Virus record (IMG/VR): IMGVR_UViG_3300029448_000054
Span: 1-55,048 of that record
Reading direction: 5' to 3' (one strand)
Length of the DNA: 55,048 bases
From: a virus
Both the position numbers and the translations under genes were made by a program. Shown here piece by piece: positions 29,794-37,031 of the stretch (position 1 is the stretch's first letter; the number at the start of each line of letters is the position of its first letter). The notes under the pieces are model-generated. The model was given only the letters and a program-made list of their open reading frames with translations. It searched no databases and had not been told where the DNA came from.

Positions 29794-31675
29794 CTTTTAC
29801 CCCTCTTGACCAAGGCTTATCACTAAATGTCTTTTTTGCTTCGCCCCAACTCGGACCAAACTCTGCATCTACCACACTTGGTATCTGCATATCTACACAA
29901 GTCTCCATGATCTCTTGTATCACAGAGGCTGTTTCTGGTTCAGCTACTGATATATCTAATTCATCATGCACTTGTATCAATGGTGTTATACCTTCTTTAT
30001 GTAAAGCTACCATCGCAGCTTTTGTTTGGTCGGCAGCACTACCCTGTATCAATCGGTTAAGGGCTTTATATGTGAAAGCGCGTTTGATAGCTGGACCATG
30101 CTCAGCATATGCATCTTCATATGTCTGTGGTTTATACAATCCATAAGCATTTGGTTCCCATTTATCAAACCTACATTTGCGACCAAGCAGGGTACGGATA
30201 ACACCTTTATTAGAAGCACGGTTGACTACATAATCAGCAAGCTGTTGAACAAAAGGGACTTTACCATGATACTCTTTAAATAAATCTTTAGCATCCTCAT
30301 ACTCAAGTCCTAATTGTTCTGCCAGTTTATTCTTACCCATCCCATAGAACAAACCAAGGTTAATATCTTTTGCTTGTTTACGAGGTACTCCAACTATATC
30401 GGCAGCCATCTGGTGGAAATCTGTAGTAGCATCTACATTGTACTGGTCAGCAAACTCTTGTGCGCCAGTCAATTTAAGTAGGCTAGAATAATGGACGACG
30501 AGCCGTGGTTCTTGGCTACTATAATCAAAAGCACCCCACAGTTCACCTTCTTCGGGTAAGAACAATCCGCGTATCATAGGACCAATCTCAGCATTCCTTG
30601 CTGGTACTTGCTGTAGATTAGGATTGCTATAACTGAACCGACCTGTAACTGTCCCACCATCATCACTACGGAGGCTATGTGCCTCAGCATGAATACGACC
30701 GTTATGTTGGTGCTTTATAATAGTGTCGATAAAGGTGGTTCTAGCTTTATTCAGCTCACGAGCTCGAACCACGGCCTGAGGAAGTGCATGGGCATGGTTG
30801 GCTAGAAAATTCTTAGTGAAGCTAGGCTGGCCTGATTTGGGCGTTTTAGGGTAAGTCAACCCCTTTGCATCAAATGCTTTAGCGATACTTGCCGCTGCCC
30901 ATATATCAATATCTGTACCACCTGATTCTTGTAATACTTTTTCCTCTTCCCTTTGCAGATACACCTTTAACTCTTCAGCTTTTTCTAGGTCTACCCGCAC
31001 ACCTTTCTTACGCATATCAAATACAACTTTGAGGACTTGTAATTCAAGGTCAAATATATCTGCTATATCTTCTTTTACTATTATACCTTTAAAGAACTGC
31101 CACAATTTCAGGGTAAGTGCAGCATCCTGTTCAGCATATGCACCCACAAAATGAGCAGGGAGTTTCCACATTTCACTCTTAGCATTTACACCAAAAGAGT
31201 TAGCTGCTTCATATAAATCTTTTTCACTCTTACGCTCATTCAGGTAATCACGGCCTAAAGCATTGAGGGCATAACTAAACCTATTTTCATCAATAAGTGC
31301 AGCTACAATCATTGTATCTACAATACGGCCTTTTACTTCTATACCTTCTGCCCATAACCATCCAAGGTCATACATAGCATTATGCATAATATAATCACGC
31401 TCAATTGAGCATACATCAGCTAACCAGCGGAGTGTTTGTTTAGCATCAAGGTTACTACCATTATCATGCCGGATAGGGAAATACCAAGCAGCACCATCCA
31501 CAGCTACCGCGATGCCAATTACATAACCATCTTTACGAGGCCATCCACTACCACGAGATGTAAGGTTAGGGTCACAGGTTTCTAAATCAATAGATACCTC
31601 CCTAGCTTCCGATAGATCGGGATAGCCATCTGGCATTACCCATTCAGTCGGTGGTGTGAATAGTGGGAATTGCAT
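29756..31675 (-). CDS. polA: DNA polymerase, family A
   Basis: A 639-aa replicative polymerase. The 3'-5' exonuclease is present: Asp30/Glu32 in SIDLET, Asp103 in HNAMYDLGWL, and Tyr180/Asp184 in YAEQD. Polymerase motif A is DYSSQEPRL (Asp384). Motif B is RKQAKDINLGLFYG (Arg432, Lys436, Tyr444), with Leu440 at the site equal to E. coli Phe762. Motif C is QVHDELD (Asp571, Glu572). There is no 5' nuclease domain. The motif A form (SSQEPR for SQIELR) and Leu762 mark a marine phage lineage. It lies after the modification cassette. Confidence 0.92.
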   Translation of the reverse strand: MQFPLFTPPTEWVMPDGYPDLSEAREVSIDLETCDPNLTSRGSGWPRKDGYVIGIAVAVDGAAWYFPIRHDNGSNLDAKQTLRWLADVCSIERDYIMHNAMYDLGWLWAEGIEVKGRIVDTMIVAALIDENRFSYALNALGRDYLNERKSEKDLYEAANSFGVNAKSEMWKLPAHFVGAYAEQDAALTLKLWQFFKGIIVKEDIADIFDLELQVLKVVFDMRKKGVRVDLEKAEELKVYLQREEEKVLQESGGTDIDIWAAASIAKAFDAKGLTYPKTPKSGQPSFTKNFLANHAHALPQAVVRARELNKARTTFIDTIIKHQHNGRIHAEAHSLRSDDGGTVTGRFSYSNPNLQQVPARNAEIGPMIRGLFLPEEGELWGAFDYSSQEPRLVVHYSSLLKLTGAQEFADQYNVDATTDFHQMAADIVGVPRKQAKDINLGLFYGMGKNKLAEQLGLEYEDAKDLFKEYHGKVPFVQQLADYVVNRASNKGVIRTLLGRKCRFDKWEPNAYGLYKPQTYEDAYAEHGPAIKRAFTYKALNRLIQGSAADQTKAAMVALHKEGITPLIQVHDELDISVAEPETASVIQEIMETCVDMQIPSVVDAEFGPSWGEAKKTFSDKPWSRGVKDGGTPMPDNTKH

Positions 31676-31817
31676 CTTTTACCTTTACCATCATAGGTTG
31701 GTTACATTTAGAACAGTGAGGCCATTTGTTTTTGAGTTTACGGAAGGTAATAACTTTCTTTTCCCTTCCGCATTCACATTCAGCCAATACTTCTCTATCT
31801 AGCTTTTCGTTATCCAT
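31644..31817 (-). CDS. 57-aa zinc-ribbon-like protein
   Basis: ATG at 31817 overlaps the TAA of the 132-aa gene by 8 bases; the TGA at 31644 lies 32 bases inside the polymerase gene. The protein reads MDNEKLDREVLAECECGREK, KVITFRKLKNKWPHCSKCNQ and PMMVKVKDAIPTIHTTD. Two Cys pairs, CEC and CSKC 18 residues apart, form a small zinc ribbon. It fills an otherwise empty gap between two genes and follows the coupled-gene style of this genome. Confidence 0.65.
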   Translation of the reverse strand: MDNEKLDREVLAECECGREKKVITFRKLKNKWPHCSKCNQPMMVKVKDAIPTIHTTD

Positions 31818-32208
31818 TCCCTCGCATTCGCACTTCTGCCTCTACAAGAAACAAATACCTACGCAAATCACGGATATCATCAAGTATACCTTCCTCACGC
31901 ATATCATCTTTAGCAGCTAAGAATACATCATAATTGTATTCATTCACTTGCTTTTCAAGCCTATCCCATTTGCGAGCCAGCATCATAAATGCACCAACAC
32001 CGCCACGCTGTTTCCAACTATCACCATAAGATTGCTCAGAACCATGCAGCCCTTCTACATCTTGATTAGCTAACCCGAGGATATTATTAACAATAGGGCT
32101 ATAATCATCAGGGGTAATATCATCCTTTTTTGCCATAACCGTATACTCCTCCCAATTTAATTCCTTCATACGCCTTTTCATGTATTGTTCGTGGCTTTCT
32201 CTTCCCAT
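31810..32208 (-). CDS. Nmad1/DUF1599-like nucleotide modification associated protein
   Basis: A 132-aa protein. The core GSEQSYGDSWKQRGGVGAFMMLARKWDRLE, then EEGILDDIRDLRRYLFLVEAEV, recalls the DUF1599 family, renamed nucleotide modification associated domain 1, which has a MazG-like helical fold. The name came from its genomic link with nucleotide modification genes, and here it overlaps the thymidylate synthase-like gene by 31 bases. Both the ATG at 32208 (AGGAGAG upstream) and one at 32136 (MAKKDDITPDD, GGAGGAG upstream) have good ribosome sites. Two products are possible. Family call is moderately sure. Confidence 0.62.
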   Translation of the reverse strand: MGRESHEQYMKRRMKELNWEEYTVMAKKDDITPDDYSPIVNNILGLANQDVEGLHGSEQSYGDSWKQRGGVGAFMMLARKWDRLEKQVNEYNYDVFLAAKDDMREEGILDDIRDLRRYLFLVEAEVRMRGNG

Positions 32209-33206
32209 TTATCTCTCCTACGTTCTAACCATTCCCAAGTGGCTAAATGCCAATCATCGGGTTTTATATCTGCACAATGGTCAAAAGCTAAAGCTAATTC
32301 TTTAGCTTTCCATGCTTGCCATACTCGGTGCATAGGTTGTGCCAAATCAGAGAAACAGGAGTTTTTATATGCTCTTGGCCTTTCAGCATCCTCCATAAAC
32401 CAACTAAGCTCTTTATCAAATGATTCTATATTATTTACCAAAGCATCTGGCCTAATCATACGCACATTATATGATTCATAATCAGGCTGCATACCCTCTA
32501 GCTTTTTTAATACTTCAGTATAAGCATGGAGGTTATTACTAAACTGTGTATAGATGCCAACACTCGCGCCGATGCGTGAGGCTATATACTCTTGGAGAAT
32601 GGACATATGGACAGCATTAGCTCCCAATGCACCCCAGATCATATCATTACTACGGTTGCATACTGTCATATCAAGTATATTATCACGCACACTAAAATAG
32701 ATATGGGTATTACAAGGGTGGTCTTTACAGCTATTAGCCATCCGTAAATCACCTTCAGCATCCCACATTGCAAGCACTGCTCGTCTATCATTTGTATGTG
32801 TCATTAATCTATGGGTGATCACATCAATCTGGTCACGATGGAAATAATTACGCCAACGATAACCATATGCTCCCTGTAATAATTTACCATCATCACTATA
32901 CTCACCCATCCGTGCATTATAGCGTTGTATCCACTCTAAATCATTACGCCCTGCTAACATCCACAGGCTTTCCATAAAATGAAATATGGGGTTTGCATCA
33001 CGCTCGGGATAGAACAGTACACGTTCGCGTGGGCTATTGTAGACAATAGCGCATGGTTCACGGAACTCAATTGCTTTACCATTACGAGTTTCTACTTCTA
33101 CACCATCAGCTTCTAATGCTTGCTTCACAACAAACAATGCTTCACTTACATTTCCTACGGTGAAAGTATGCACCCCTCGCATGGGTGCTTTGCCATATAA
33201 TGCCAT
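32178..33206 (-). CDS. Thymidylate synthase family: probable dNMP (dUMP) hydroxymethylase
   Basis: A 342-aa protein of the ThyA fold: Arg141-Arg142 (phosphate), Cys165 in HPCNTHIYF (nucleophile), RSND at 185-188, and FSNNLHAY near 222. It departs from ThyA at defining sites: Cys-Asn in place of Cys-His, WGALGANAVH in place of LGLPFNIASY, and QFSNN in place of HLYSNH. The usual C-terminal Val-Ala-Val type end is absent. These changes recall phage deoxynucleotide hydroxymethylases. It may make 5-hydroxymethyl-dUMP (or thymidylate) from dUMP and methylene-tetrahydrofolate. Its neighbours, an HMUDK-helical protein, radical SAM enzyme and glycosyltransferase, favour the first. Not decided by sequence alone. 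Confidence 0.75.
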   Translation of the reverse strand: MALYGKAPMRGVHTFTVGNVSEALFVVKQALEADGVEVETRNGKAIEFREPCAIVYNSPRERVLFYPERDANPIFHFMESLWMLAGRNDLEWIQRYNARMGEYSDDGKLLQGAYGYRWRNYFHRDQIDVITHRLMTHTNDRRAVLAMWDAEGDLRMANSCKDHPCNTHIYFSVRDNILDMTVCNRSNDMIWGALGANAVHMSILQEYIASRIGASVGIYTQFSNNLHAYTEVLKKLEGMQPDYESYNVRMIRPDALVNNIESFDKELSWFMEDAERPRAYKNSCFSDLAQPMHRVWQAWKAKELALAFDHCADIKPDDWHLATWEWLERRRDKWEEKATNNT

Positions 33207-33235
33207 ATTTAACCGCCTTTCTATGGGGTTTTAAA

Positions 33236-33249
33236 GCCGCTACAGCGGC
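33236..33249 (-). terminator. Hairpin after the radical SAM gene
   Basis: GCCGCT/AGCGGC with a 2-base centre, followed on the minus strand by TTTAAAA. It lies 41 bases past the stop of the radical SAM gene and 30 bases before the synthase ATG. The stem is short and the T run poor, so it may only attenuate. Confidence 0.45.
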
Positions 33250-33289
33250 CTGAGTTAATGTGCCTTACCCTACTACTAAAAGCAACCCT

Positions 33290-34309
33290 CTAGCTGTCTG
33301 AGTAACCTGTAATAAAGTCAAAATGTTTCTTGACCCTTTTAGTATAAGTACCTCCTTTTAACGCCTCCTTGATTGCAAGCGTTGTTTCCTCAGTAGGCTC
33401 GGGTAATGCCTTGCGTCCCATGCGGTCAGGTAACAATCCATTACGCAAAGTGGTATTGTCACAACCGTTACAAGGACCGAAATCACGTTGCCCATGATAC
33501 AATTTTGTTCGCGCTGCATGAAATGCCTCCCCCTGCCATACTTCTTCCATTGGTGTATCAATTACATTGCCACACTTATACCATCCTACCCAATCATTAC
33601 AGCAAACAGCAACATTACCATCCCAACGTATAGACATCTCACGGAAAGGTTTGGCACACCGTTTACCATCTTGTTCATGGTTTAGATGGAAAGCGTTACC
33701 AGCGTGGTTACTGACTTGGGCATGGGTTCCACTTGTAGCGAGCGTAAGATCCATTCCAACCACGATAATATGTTCAGTAGCTTTTCGTCGTTGGTGAGGG
33801 TTTGCGTTACGTTCTGCGGGGTATTCGTATACAGGGTATGGACCATTATATCTCTCCTTTATTTTATCCACTATTTTTATACGATCATAATTATCAAGAA
33901 ACAGTACATTCAACCCTGCTTCCATCAGTTGGTTGACACTTTTTTCAGTGTCGCGTAAAAGACCACCACCATTACTGGTCATCATTAAAGATGTTTTTGG
34001 TAACTCCTGACGGAACAATCTAATCATATCAATAAAGAAAGGATGCATAGTTGGCTCACCATGCATGGCAAACTCTAGCCGAGGGTTCCACCCTGCTTCT
34101 TTTATACGAGCACATATAGCCCTAGCTGCTTTGATACTTAGATATTTGTAAGGGGCAGATGCTTTACCATGCGTATTATCCGGACCATCTGCACCATTCT
34201 CTCGTATAGATTGTATACCGCAAAAAGAACAAGCAAGGTTACAACCCTCTGCTAATTCTATCTGAATAGAGTTTGGTGGGTCTTGGTGATTGTTAGATTG
34301 CGCCGCCAT
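33290..34309 (-). CDS. Radical SAM/SPASM-type enzyme
   Basis: Start taken at ATG 34309 (MAAQSNNHQDPPNSIQIELA), 339 aa, overlapping the glycosyltransferase gene by 17 bases. Cys23, Cys27 and Cys30 form the CxxxCxxC [4Fe-4S] site, with LEFAMHGEPTMHP as the GGE-type SAM motif. The C-terminal half has RCAKPFREMSIRWDGNVAVCC, KCGNV and FGPCNGCD, a SPASM-like set of Cys for auxiliary clusters. The enzyme makes a 5'-deoxyadenosyl radical. In the thymidine hypermodification pathways of other phages a radical SAM isomerase rearranges an amino-acid-thymidine adduct; a similar role here is inference. Confidence 0.8.
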   Translation of the reverse strand: MAAQSNNHQDPPNSIQIELAEGCNLACSFCGIQSIRENGADGPDNTHGKASAPYKYLSIKAARAICARIKEAGWNPRLEFAMHGEPTMHPFFIDMIRLFRQELPKTSLMMTSNGGGLLRDTEKSVNQLMEAGLNVLFLDNYDRIKIVDKIKERYNGPYPVYEYPAERNANPHQRRKATEHIIVVGMDLTLATSGTHAQVSNHAGNAFHLNHEQDGKRCAKPFREMSIRWDGNVAVCCNDWVGWYKCGNVIDTPMEEVWQGEAFHAARTKLYHGQRDFGPCNGCDNTTLRNGLLPDRMGRKALPEPTEETTLAIKEALKGGTYTKRVKKHFDFITGYSDS

Positions 34310-35078
34310 CTTTAGCCGCCTTTCTCCATTGTACACGAACATCCCAGCGTGTTTTCATACCTTCCCACCCTGTTTTAGTTTCTTTCTGTACTGCTTTCAC
34401 ATACATAGGAAACTCTTCTGCTAATGCTAGGCTTGCTTTTTCTTGTAACTCTGCATTGCGGTATGAACTGCAACCTCCAGCCGCACCGGAAGCACCACGT
34501 TGATCCCATGTCCAATCAACAATAACAGCATTACGATGTCCTGACTGAAACAGTTTCAGGGTAACGTAATAATCCTCCATCAGATCCATGGCATCATAAC
34601 GTATACCTAAATTATGTATTATTTCAGGGCGTATTGCATGGACAGCATTTTGTCGCATACCATATTTAACTGTATCGGGGAAGTGCTTATCATTCATTTG
34701 CCGTGGGCTGAGGCCAACATGGGTATGGTTCATTAATAACCATTCCATACGCTCCCATAACTCATGCATTTCTTCTTGGTTTGTTTTTCTTAGGTTGGCA
34801 GCCATCCCATGTATGCGGCGACCAAATATAAGATCATCATCCAAAACAATAATTTTATCATGTCCTGCCTCCATAGCATGTTCTAATATAAACTGCCTTA
34901 CATTATTGATTCCTTTAATTTCACCGCGATTTATACAATCACGTCCCTGTTTTGTATGCCAGTTTATTTCTTCTTGTGGGCAAACAAGAGCAGCATACTC
35001 TCGGGCTTCCGGACCAATACTATCCCAAGTAATTTGGTTATTCATCCTACCCCTTGTTGGTATATATATCGGTATCAT
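34293..35078 (-). CDS. GT-A glycosyltransferase, TAGT-like
   Basis: A 261-aa protein starting MIPIYIPTRGRMNNQ, the first strand and loop of GT-A folds. A DxD-type metal site LDDDLIF is at 80-86, NAVHAIRPEII and DLMEDYYVTLKLFQSG (Glu168/Asp169) follow, then a DWTWDQRGASGAAGGCSSYR acceptor-side loop. The layout matches TET/JBP-associated glycosyltransferases (TAGT), predicted to add sugars to hydroxymethylated pyrimidines. No TET/JBP gene is in the window, but the synthase-like gene could supply hydroxymethyl-U. ATGA overlap with the zinc ribbon gene. Confidence 0.75.
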   Translation of the reverse strand: MIPIYIPTRGRMNNQITWDSIGPEAREYAALVCPQEEINWHTKQGRDCINRGEIKGINNVRQFILEHAMEAGHDKIIVLDDDLIFGRRIHGMAANLRKTNQEEMHELWERMEWLLMNHTHVGLSPRQMNDKHFPDTVKYGMRQNAVHAIRPEIIHNLGIRYDAMDLMEDYYVTLKLFQSGHRNAVIVDWTWDQRGASGAAGGCSSYRNAELQEKASLALAEEFPMYVKAVQKETKTGWEGMKTRWDVRVQWRKAAKDGGAI

Positions 35079-35368
35079 ATCTCATCCTCATCAAATATTA
35101 CTTGGCCTTCTAATACTGCGGCCTCTAACTCTTCATCGGTTAAATGTTCTAACTCAAACATCGTTGGTTTTGGCTTTGGTTTCAACCTTTTCTTTTTTGG
35201 TTTTACCAATTTCAGTTTGGGCGGCTCTTTGCTCTTGGGCGGCTCTAATACTTCCAATGTCCGATAATTGTATTTGCATTTCGGACAATACCTCTTCCTC
35301 CAAGTGGTTTTGTTTCGAGTTCGACTGTCCACGACGGAAGATCTGCCATTGCATTTTGGGCACAACAT
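35075..35368 (-). CDS. NrdR-like zinc-ribbon protein lacking the ATP-cone
   Basis: A 97-aa protein. MLCPKCNGRSSVVDSRTRNK, then TTWRKRYCPKCKYNYRTLEVL is the NrdR zinc ribbon: CPKC, VVDSR, RxRYCPKC and YRTLE. In NrdR, a repressor of ribonucleotide reductase genes, an ATP-cone follows; here there is instead a Lys/Pro-rich linker (KKKRLKPKPKP) and an acidic end. It might bind NrdR boxes in the host and change dNTP supply, or act in the modification cassette in which it lies. Two bases separate it from the hypermodification gene. Confidence 0.75.
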   Translation of the reverse strand: MLCPKCNGRSSVVDSRTRNKTTWRKRYCPKCKYNYRTLEVLEPPKSKEPPKLKLVKPKKKRLKPKPKPTMFELEHLTDEELEAAVLEGQVIFDEDEI

Positions 35369-35370
35369 AT

Positions 35371-36267
35371 CTACGCCACCTCCCCATGTACAGCCTCCAG
35401 CATAGAACCTTGTAACCCATTATACTTACTGCGAGGTGTACCTTGACCAAGGCGTACACGCTCATATTTATCCCACTCGCATAAGCTATGTTCAATGCAA
35501 CGCATATCCACTGCCAAATTCGGGATGTGATCACCAAGATAACGGTGCGAATCTTCGTGTAGATCTTGCATCTCCCTATTACTTTGATAGGCACTTAACG
35601 CTTTAGTGAGGGGTCTGCCATGGATCCTGTTGAGGCCACGTTTTGCTCCCGGACCAGCGTTTGCCCATTTGTATTTATCTTTTGCTTGATCAAGGACAGG
35701 TGTGTAGTTGAGGTCTGTGACGACCTCATAAGACATAAAACCTCCCCCGCCCCATCCTTTATATGCACCCAACGCTTTGTGTACTTCTTCCAGCGATTGC
35801 GTATCAGCGGCGGTCTGCGCCAACGCTTCTCTATTCTCCCATATCGGCGAAAGGAAATGGTCAACAACGACCTCCGACTTTGGTGCTTTAAGACCTTGGT
35901 TAGTGATTATATACGCACCAGTGAATGTCCGTAAACCATTGTCAATTCTAGTTTGTATAAGTTCTTTTGTGCGAGCAGGATTAAATTCTTCTACCCAACC
36001 ATGTTCTTCAGCAAACTCACTTGTGCCAACCATACGAAACATACAACAGTTAAATATCATTTCACCATGTGGGCGGTTATCATTTGGCTTAGTCCAGTTT
36101 TGGCGCATCCAAACAGTCACCCTATCATTCTCACGGAAAGGGTTAGTAAACTTATAATCCCGCAGTATAGGGTCATCAGTCCAAGGGGCTGGTTGCCCCT
36201 TGGCTCGTTTTTGGTAAATAGCGTGACGCTCGTTTATCCAGTAGCAGAACCTTTCTATGTTCTCCAT
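35371..36267 (-). CDS. DNA base hypermodification protein (HMUDK-helical/aGPT-Pplase type)
   Basis: A 298-aa protein with the N-terminal motif set WINERHAIYQKRAKGQPAPW, TDDPIL (31-36), FTNPFRENDRVTVWMRQNW. Later come LGAYKGWGGGGFMSYEVVTDL (about 166-186) and GPGAKRGLNRIHG (205-217), a helix-hairpin-helix-like part. This order marks the helical domain of 5-hydroxymethyl-dU DNA kinases and the related glutamyl/putrescinyl-thymine pyrophosphorylases, which act on hydroxymethyl-U in DNA. The P-loop kinase domain is absent, so it is a stand-alone version. It starts the cassette. Its exact substrate cannot be read from sequence. Confidence 0.8.
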   Translation of the reverse strand: MENIERFCYWINERHAIYQKRAKGQPAPWTDDPILRDYKFTNPFRENDRVTVWMRQNWTKPNDNRPHGEMIFNCCMFRMVGTSEFAEEHGWVEEFNPARTKELIQTRIDNGLRTFTGAYIITNQGLKAPKSEVVVDHFLSPIWENREALAQTAADTQSLEEVHKALGAYKGWGGGGFMSYEVVTDLNYTPVLDQAKDKYKWANAGPGAKRGLNRIHGRPLTKALSAYQSNREMQDLHEDSHRYLGDHIPNLAVDMRCIEHSLCEWDKYERVRLGQGTPRSKYNGLQGSMLEAVHGEVA

Positions 36268-36270
36268 AAT

Positions 36271-36888
36271 TTATTCTCCTAACTGGATACAGCCTTTTTC
36301 AATAGCAAGGCGAATATCAACGCTATTGCCTCCGGGACTTAGTGCTTTCATAGCGGTAAGTGCTTCACCCACTGTTGGTGATTTAACAAGGGCTTCAAAG
36401 TTATGCCAACGATTACTGTTTTCACGGTAAGGGTTTTGGTACACACCTGAAGCACCAGCAATCACAAGTATCTTAGCATTTAAATCATACTTAGATTTTG
36501 CTACACGCTTTGGTTTATCGGTTACAATAGCCTCAATGCCTTGTGGCTCGGGCGTGATATCTACTACTTCGGCAGTCATGTGTTTCTCCTTTGAAACAGG
36601 TTTATATTTCTTAGCTTTCTCATGAACATACTCAGCAAAATTCTTATGAAAGCTGGGATAATTTGGCAGGGTACATTCACCCTGAGTAGCTGTAACGACA
36701 CTGCGTAACTCTTCTTCACTGTATGTATCCTGTAATTGATGTAGTTCAGAGAACACGATACTATGCTCATTCAATTCTTTGCACTCCCTTAACTCTCGTA
36801 AGGATTTGAAAACAAAGTAAGAATACGGATCATTACGGTTACTTTCTATACTGTTTTCTAATACAGCATATGTCTTTATGGCTACCAT
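36271..36888 (-). CDS. 205-aa hypothetical protein with internal start
   Basis: MVAIKTYAVLENSIESNRND then FKSLRELRECKELNEHSIVFSELHQLQDTYSEEELRSVV... In the middle, an in-frame ATG at 36579 (MTAEVVDITPEPQGIEA) has AGGAG 6 bases before it, so a 102-aa C-terminal product is likely made too. The C-terminal part has KSKYDLNAKILVIAGASGVYQNPYRENSNRWHNFEALVKSPTVGEAL, resembling a small DNA-binding or winged-helix-like unit, but no family is sure. It precedes the hypermodification gene by 3 bases, in the same operon. Confidence 0.6.
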   Translation of the reverse strand: MVAIKTYAVLENSIESNRNDPYSYFVFKSLRELRECKELNEHSIVFSELHQLQDTYSEEELRSVVTATQGECTLPNYPSFHKNFAEYVHEKAKKYKPVSKEKHMTAEVVDITPEPQGIEAIVTDKPKRVAKSKYDLNAKILVIAGASGVYQNPYRENSNRWHNFEALVKSPTVGEALTAMKALSPGGNSVDIRLAIEKGCIQLGE

Positions 36889-36961
36889 GATTGCCTCCTT
36901 TCTATGGGGCTAATAAATAAACTCTAGCTATATGTAGGGAATCAAGCAAGTGCTAAATACT

Positions 36962-37001
36962 CAAACACCTCCCTAAAAGTTATCTCCTAGGAAGGTGTTT
37001 G
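36962..37001 (-). terminator. Stable hairpin after the DUF932 gene
   Basis: A 14-bp stem CAAACACCTCCCTA/TAGGAAGGTGTTTG with one mismatch lies in the 143-bp gap after the DUF932 gene. There is no T run on the minus strand, so it may be an RNA stabiliser or a weak terminator, not a classic one. Confidence 0.5.
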
Positions 37002-37031
37002 GCGAAAGGCAGGGTTATCCGAGCCTTCACA

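Noticed and set aside
33290-34309. The radical SAM gene as QueE and the island as a 7-deazaguanine (GA motif) signature
   Set aside because: The CxxxCxxC spacing and SPASM-like C terminus do not match QueE, and no FolE, QueD, QueC or DpdA-like gene is visible in the window. The possibility remains if such genes lie outside it.
34795-35415. Plus-strand frames of 200 aa across the modification cassette
   Set aside because: They are shadows of the minus-strand zinc ribbon and glycosyltransferase genes, which have clear motifs and coupled starts.
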